Shown piece after piece: positions 60,010 through 64,000 of a stretch of DNA of 64,000 nt. The stretch spans positions 1-64,000 of the forward strand of contig NZ_JABWCS010000196.1 in assembly GCF_013359945.1 (NCBI RefSeq), written 5' to 3'. Under the pieces are notes generated by a model. That model was not told the origin of the DNA, did not search any database, and saw only the letters and a program-made list of their open reading frames with translations. The position numbers and the translations under genes were made by a program. Source of the stretch: Paenibacillus agri. Its GTDB lineage: Bacteria > Bacillota > Bacilli > Paenibacillales > Paenibacillaceae. Within the stretch, counting starts at the first letter, position 1. Each line of letters begins with the position of its first letter.

Positions 60010-61157
60010 TGAGCAGGGCGGACGAAGGATTGAAGCCGGAAATTATAGTACGGGCTGCACCGCAAGAATTCATTTGCAGACCGGGTTCTTGGGGGAGCTT
60101 AGAGCAGCACTTGGGCCGAAGAGGCATTCGTACAGTATTGATTGTGCATGGCCGGGATTCATGGAGTGCGGCGCAGCCCTTTCTGCCAGAGCTGAAGGCG
60201 ACGGAGGTCCACTTGTACGCGTACAGCGGGGAATGCACCTATCCGGAGCGCGACGGAATTGTGGCTGAAGCTGCAGGACGTGGAGTACAAGCCATTATTG
60301 GCGTAGGCGGCGGTAAAATAAGCGATCTTGTCAAAAGCGCAGCTGCCGCGCTGCGGCTTCCTGCGATTATTTTGCCCACACTGGCCTCGACCTGTGCGGC
60401 ATGGTCGTCCCTGAGCGTCATGTATGACGATCAGGGACGCTTTGTGAGTATGGATGTATTTCCATACAGCAATGCGCTGGTTCTGCTCGATCCGCAGGTC
60501 ATTGCGCAGTCGCCACCGGAGCTGCTTATCGCTGGTATTGGAGATACCCTGGCCAAATGGTACGAAGCCGATGTTATCATTCGGGGCATGACTTCCCCTC
60601 CGGTAGAGGTGGAGCTGGCCTGGTACACAGCACGAAAATGCAAGGAGCATCTGCTGAAACACAGCGAAGCTGCTCTTGAAGCCCTGCGAACAGGATATGC
60701 CAATGAGGACCTGACACGGATTGTCGAGACTATTATTATGGTTGCTGGCCTTGTGGGCGGCTTCGGCGAGGATTACGGCCGCACAGCGGGTGCCCATTCC
60801 ATTCATGATGCTCTAACGGCGATACCGGAAGCTCATGGGCAATTGCACGGGAATAAAGTGGCTTACGGAGTGCTTGTGCAGCTTGCGCTGGAGGATAACC
60901 GGACGGAGATAGATTTTCTTTTGCCATTCTATGAGCAGTTGGGTCTGCCCGCCTGTCTTCGGGACATGGGACTAGGGCATCTGGAGCGTGAGGATTGGCT
61001 AAAGATCGGGGAACGGGCAACGGTGCAGGAGGCCTCGATTCATAGAATGCCGGGTCACATCGGAGCAGAAGAAGTAGCAGATGCAATAGCGCAGCTTGAG
61101 ATCTATACAACAGGTTACAGAGTGAAATCCAACATGGAGAAGGCGGGAATGACATGA
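60009..61157 (+). CDS. GldA/YbdH-like iron-containing alcohol dehydrogenase
   Basis: A 382-residue metal-dependent dehydrogenase of the glycerol dehydrogenase group. The nucleotide loop is GVGGGKISD (residues 98-106), and candidate metal ligands are Asp179 in GIGDTLAKW, His263 in GAHSIHDAL and His280 in LHGNKVAYG. E. coli YbdH (HcxA) reduces 2-oxo acids and sits next to a methionine aminotransferase, as here; I infer reduction of the keto acid of methionine or a related compound. Translationally coupled on both sides (overlap of one base with metI and ATGA with mtnN). Confidence 0.85.
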   Translation: MSRADEGLKPEIIVRAAPQEFICRPGSWGSLEQHLGRRGIRTVLIVHGRDSWSAAQPFLPELKATEVHLYAYSGECTYPERDGIVAEAAGRGVQAIIGVGGGKISDLVKSAAAALRLPAIILPTLASTCAAWSSLSVMYDDQGRFVSMDVFPYSNALVLLDPQVIAQSPPELLIAGIGDTLAKWYEADVIIRGMTSPPVEVELAWYTARKCKEHLLKHSEAALEALRTGYANEDLTRIVETIIMVAGLVGGFGEDYGRTAGAHSIHDALTAIPEAHGQLHGNKVAYGVLVQLALEDNRTEIDFLLPFYEQLGLPACLRDMGLGHLEREDWLKIGERATVQEASIHRMPGHIGAEEVADAIAQLEIYTTGYRVKSNMEKAGMT

Positions 61158-61867
61158 GTATCGCAATTATCGGGGCGATGGAAGAAGAAGTGGCATTGAT
61201 TAAATCACATTTGGAGGATATTCAGCAGTTGGTAGTGGCCAAAAGCAATTTCTTCACCGGACGTCTTAAGGGGAAGGATGTTGTGCTGGTACAATCAGGG
61301 ATCGGCAAGGCCAATGCGGCAATGACCACCACCATTTTATTGGAACGGTTTCAGGTCGAGCTGATTATCAACATCGGTGCTGCAGGTGCACTGGATCCGA
61401 GCCTCCAGATCGGCGATGTAGTGATTGCCGAGGAAATTACCTACAGTGATGTGGATGCTACTGTTTTTAATTATGTCTACGGACAGGTTCCGCAGATGCC
61501 GGCTTCATATCCGGTGGATAAGCAATGGGTAGCCTTGGCGCTGGAAGGAGCTGCCCTCATCAATAGTGAGCGGAGCGTCGTGACGGGACTTGTGACCACA
61601 GAGGATTCTTTCATCGGACATTCGGAGCTTGCTGTCTCCATCCGAGCACGGTTCCCGGAGTCCAAGGCATCGGACATGGAAGGCGCGGCCATAGCCCAAA
61701 CCGCCTATCAATTTGGGGTTCCCTTCTTTTCGGTTCGCGGGATCTCTGACAATGTGGGCGCAGGAGCTGCTGAATTGTTCACCTCCAACGTGGATCTGGC
61801 CGCGAAGAATTCCGCGGAAGTCGTTGAGGCATTTCTGACTTTGTATGAACCTGAAAGCTCTTTGTAG
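61154..61867 (+). CDS. mtnN: 5'-methylthioadenosine/S-adenosylhomocysteine nucleosidase
   Basis: A 237-residue enzyme that cleaves adenine from MTA and SAH. Motifs: IAIIGAMEEEV with Glu12, INIGAAGALDPSLQIGDVVIA, SDMEGAAIAQTAYQFGVPF and the catalytic Asp in VRGISDNVG. The product S-ribosylhomocysteine is the substrate of LuxS, encoded at the other end of the cluster. It closes the operon and is followed by a terminator. Confidence 0.97.
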   Translation: MSIAIIGAMEEEVALIKSHLEDIQQLVVAKSNFFTGRLKGKDVVLVQSGIGKANAAMTTTILLERFQVELIINIGAAGALDPSLQIGDVVIAEEITYSDVDATVFNYVYGQVPQMPASYPVDKQWVALALEGAALINSERSVVTGLVTTEDSFIGHSELAVSIRARFPESKASDMEGAAIAQTAYQFGVPFFSVRGISDNVGAGAAELFTSNVDLAAKNSAEVVEAFLTLYEPESSL

Positions 61868-61894
61868 TATAAAATATGCCTGTATAAAACGTTG

Positions 61895-61940
61895 CCGTTC
61901 CACCCAGGGAAATGCTCCTGGCGTGTGAGCGGTTTTTTTT
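61895..61940 (+). terminator. Terminator of the metQ-mtnN operon
   Basis: CCGTTC pairs with GAGCGG, enclosing CCAGG/CCTGG, and is followed by eight T. Confidence 0.85.
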
Positions 61941-62311
61941 GTGTCCCAAATATATACAAAATTAGTAGTATTCTCGGGAGTGAATTCCCGTTATAATCGA
62001 TGTACCTGCGTGAAAAGGTTTACATATTTATATAGACTGAACAAAAAAATAACATAAGGCGAGCGGAATGGAGGGGAATTTTGGAACTGTAGGAGCGATA
62101 GCGTCCGCCTGAAAGCTTTCCGAAGGAAAGCTCGCATCGGAAGCGTAAGCTCTCCAGATTTCATCCGCAAATAGCGGTACAATCCCAAGAAATCTGGAGA
62201 CAACAGCGGCCGAAAGTCCAAACATTTTCCGCAATGACGACCTTAGCCCATGTGAAAATCCTAGGTTCAATCTATTTAGTATTAAAATCAATTGAAATGG
62301 AGGATTACATA
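61941..62311. repeat. Intergenic region with interspersed repeat copy
   Basis: No gene. Positions ~62023-62225 hold a copy of the non-coding repeat also seen at 50600-50715 and, in part, 54076-54185: CTGAACAAAA, GGAACTGTAGG, GCGTCCGCCTGAAAGCTTTC and then AATCTGGAGACAACAGCGG. The AAGCTTTCC/GGAAAGCT part forms a short hairpin. Confidence 0.6.
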
Positions 62312-62893
62312 ATGCCAGAATCACAAGCCCCAATCTTGCTTGATTTTCCCGAAAGCTTTGAGACGCAACGGCTGCTGATCCGTGCTCCATTGTGGGGGGA
62401 TGGCGCCAGTATGCATGAAGCACTTGTGGAAAGTCAGGAGCTGCTGAAGCCTTGGATGCCGTTTGCTCAGACTTTGCAGAGTCTGGAGGAGTCGGAGAAG
62501 TTCACGCGTGAAGCACGGCTGGAATTTCTGAAGCGCATAGAAATGCACCTGCGTATTTTTGACAAAGTGTCTGGCCGTTTTATCGGCTGCACCGGATTGC
62601 ACAATATTAATTGGGACATTCGCAATTTTGAAATTGGCTATTGGATCAGAAGCAGCTGCGCCGGCAAAGGGTACATGACCGAAGCGGTGAACGGGGTAAC
62701 AGACTTTGCGATCCGGGAGCTGGCAGCGAACCGGATTGAGATTCGCTGCAGCGCCCTCAATCTGAAAAGTGCGGCGGTGGCGGAACGCGCAGGCTATACG
62801 CTGGACGGGATTTTACGAAGAAACCGACGGGCGATGAACGGAGAATTACATGACAGTAAGGTGTACGCCAAGGTGCGGGGAACAGAATTTTAG
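62312..62893 (+). CDS. GNAT family N-acetyltransferase (RimJ/RimL-like)
   Basis: A 193-residue acetyltransferase. ETQRLLIRAPLWGDG is the usual RimJ/RimL start, SGRFIGCTGLHNINWDIRNFEIGYWI the central sheet, and SSCAGKGYMTEAVNGVTDFA the acetyl-CoA loop. It likely acetylates an N-terminus or a small amine; the substrate is open. ATG 62312 lies eight bases after GGAGG; upstream in-frame ATGs lack such a site. The next gene starts 22 bases downstream. Confidence 0.9.
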   Translation: MPESQAPILLDFPESFETQRLLIRAPLWGDGASMHEALVESQELLKPWMPFAQTLQSLEESEKFTREARLEFLKRIEMHLRIFDKVSGRFIGCTGLHNINWDIRNFEIGYWIRSSCAGKGYMTEAVNGVTDFAIRELAANRIEIRCSALNLKSAAVAERAGYTLDGILRRNRRAMNGELHDSKVYAKVRGTEF

Positions 62894-62915
62894 AATGGAA
62901 GGGAGACTTGTAGTC

Positions 62916-64000
62916 ATGCAGCAGGGGGTATTTTCCCGATTGAGTAAGTACATGCTCAGGCACAAGCTTATTTATTTCATATTAATTATAACCACCTTGA
63001 TGGGTATCACCCTTGAGCTAATGATTGCCTGGTTTCTGTCGGCAGTGACAGATGCTGCTGTTCATTTCGATGTGGATAGACTGAAAAATGTAATTGGAAT
63101 CGGGCTGCTCATGCTGGCTGGCATCGGGGTCAATGGTTATGCGGATGCTTATTTTAAAAACAATGTGTCAGCCAAAATCAGAAATGAACTGCGCCAAGAC
63201 ATGATGAAACATACGCTGAAGCTGCCGCAGTCTTATTTTGACCGCAATCATTCTGGCGACCTGCTGTCCCGGTTCACGAACGATAATCAATCCGTCGGCG
63301 AGGCCTGCGGACAGGTGATAATCGGCTTGCTGCGTAATCCGCTGCTGGCACTCGCGGCCTTCGCGTATTTGCTGTATATTCACTGGCTGCTGGCGCTGAT
63401 CTGTTTTGCAATGGGGCCGCTAATGTTCCTAACCGGGAAAGTATTCGGTAAAGCGATGCGCAACAACAGCATACAGCTACAGCAGAATATGGGCAAGACG
63501 ACTTCGTTTCTAAATGACATTCTGGGCAGCAGTATGGTATTCAAGTCATTCTCTATTGAACCTCGTTTGTTTAAGCAATACCGCAAGCACAGTGAGAACA
63601 TCGCTTCCGGAGAACTGAAGCGCGGCTCCATCGAAGGGGCCACGTCTGCGGTCTCCTCTCTCCTGGGGAACATGACCTTCCTGCTGGCGCTGGTCATAGC
63701 GGGTTATTTTGTAGCTAAAGGTTCGCTCGAAGTTGGAGCAATGTTGGCCTTCATCCAGCTGATGAACTATCTGGTGAACCCGTTCTCAGCTCTGCCTGGG
63801 CTGGTGGCATCCATGCAGCAATCTTTGGGTGCCGCGGGACGGATTTTTGAGGTGATGGATGTGCCGGCTGAGGTGGATTCTTTTGAGGAATCGAAGCAGC
63901 AGACCAAAACTCCAAATTTCCAGAATATGAAGCTGTCTGACGTGTCCTTTACATATCCCGGTGCGGAGATACAAAGTCTGAACCAAGTGAGCCTGGAGCT
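62916..64000 (+). CDS. ABC transporter, permease/ATP-binding fusion (partial)
   Basis: The first ~361 codons of an ABC exporter half-transporter that runs past the window end. The type 1 exporter membrane domain is visible: helices IYFILIITTLMGITLEL, VIGIGLLMLAGIGVNGYA, the QSYFDRNHSGDLLSRFTND coupling region and NYLVNPFSALPGLVASMQQ with SLGAAGRIFEVMD. The nucleotide-binding domain begins at LSDVSFTYPGAEIQSL. Drug, lipid or peptide export is possible. GGAAGGGAG lies ten bases before the ATG. No stop codon occurs within the window. Confidence 0.92.
   Translation, partial: MQQGVFSRLSKYMLRHKLIYFILIITTLMGITLELMIAWFLSAVTDAAVHFDVDRLKNVIGIGLLMLAGIGVNGYADAYFKNNVSAKIRNELRQDMMKHTLKLPQSYFDRNHSGDLLSRFTNDNQSVGEACGQVIIGLLRNPLLALAAFAYLLYIHWLLALICFAMGPLMFLTGKVFGKAMRNNSIQLQQNMGKTTSFLNDILGSSMVFKSFSIEPRLFKQYRKHSENIASGELKRGSIEGATSAVSSLLGNMTFLLALVIAGYFVAKGSLEVGAMLAFIQLMNYLVNPFSALPGLVASMQQSLGAAGRIFEVMDVPAEVDSFEESKQQTKTPNFQNMKLSDVSFTYPGAEIQSLNQVSLE

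Overview
The window looks like chromosomal DNA of a Paenibacillus-type endospore-forming Firmicute. The evidence is strong AGGAGG-type ribosome binding sites, frequent TTG/GTG starts, tRNA genes partly without an encoded CCA, monoderm-style Tad loci without a secretin, and Bacillales-type proteins (a YneK-like protein, bacilliredoxin-era peroxidases, Sbp/CysTWA, LuxS, MetNIQ). Species assignment is inference; no rRNA is present.

Layout. 1-3060: five tRNA genes (Asn, Ser, Glu, Leu, Leu), a 37-bp tandem repeat, and a small regulator/PAS cassette lying between two identical tRNA-Leu(GAG) genes. 3099-6787: DUF1304 membrane protein, divergent glutathione peroxidase and Ohr, a small Cys-rich protein, a DCC-family protein and a secreted copper-amine-oxidase-N-like protein. 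6788-8667: a scarred region holding a decayed second copy of the Tad promoter/leader, one membrane protein gene, and the intact promoter plus attenuator-like leader of the Tad operon. 8668-19231: a complete monoderm Tad/Flp type IVb pilus operon (TadZ, TadA, TadB, TadC, Flp pilin, two TadE-like proteins, a DUF5702-type protein, prepilin peptidase, DUF6382/FHA protein). 19267-22932: housekeeping genes (TIGR01777 epimerase, DUF2621 protein, endonuclease IV, PurU).

23173-36740 is the most unusual part. It is a second, strongly divergent Tad-like machine (SAF/CpaB-like, TadZ-like with a degenerate P-loop, TadA, TadB-like, TadC-like) followed by two tandem miniature membrane peptides, two pilin-like bitopic proteins, and three secreted proteins including a 754-aa and a 1304-aa multi-PKD/Ig-like protein. 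None of its small membrane proteins shows the G-xxxx-E prepilin motif found three times in the first locus. I infer a specialised pilus or secretion apparatus that may share the single prepilin peptidase of the first locus or do without it.

36768-49128 holds a permuted NlpC/P60-like protein, transketolase, PpnP, a 3-hydroxyisobutyrate-dehydrogenase-family protein, glucose-6-phosphate isomerase, YigZ, a TetR regulator, YjbQ and the sulfate importer CysT-CysW-CysA with its binding protein displaced downstream behind a block of palindromic repeats. 49488-54660 is a decayed accessory region: a PhnP-like hydrolase, degenerate repeats, an amber-interrupted small ORF, a frameshifted MFS gene fused head to head with a truncated zincin protease, an IS66 remnant, and interspersed repeats. 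54671-61867 is a methionine/sulfur-recycling cluster (SDR, LuxS; MetQ, aminotransferase, MetN, MetI, YbdH-like dehydrogenase, MtnN), followed by a GNAT acetyltransferase and the start of an ABC exporter gene cut by the window end.
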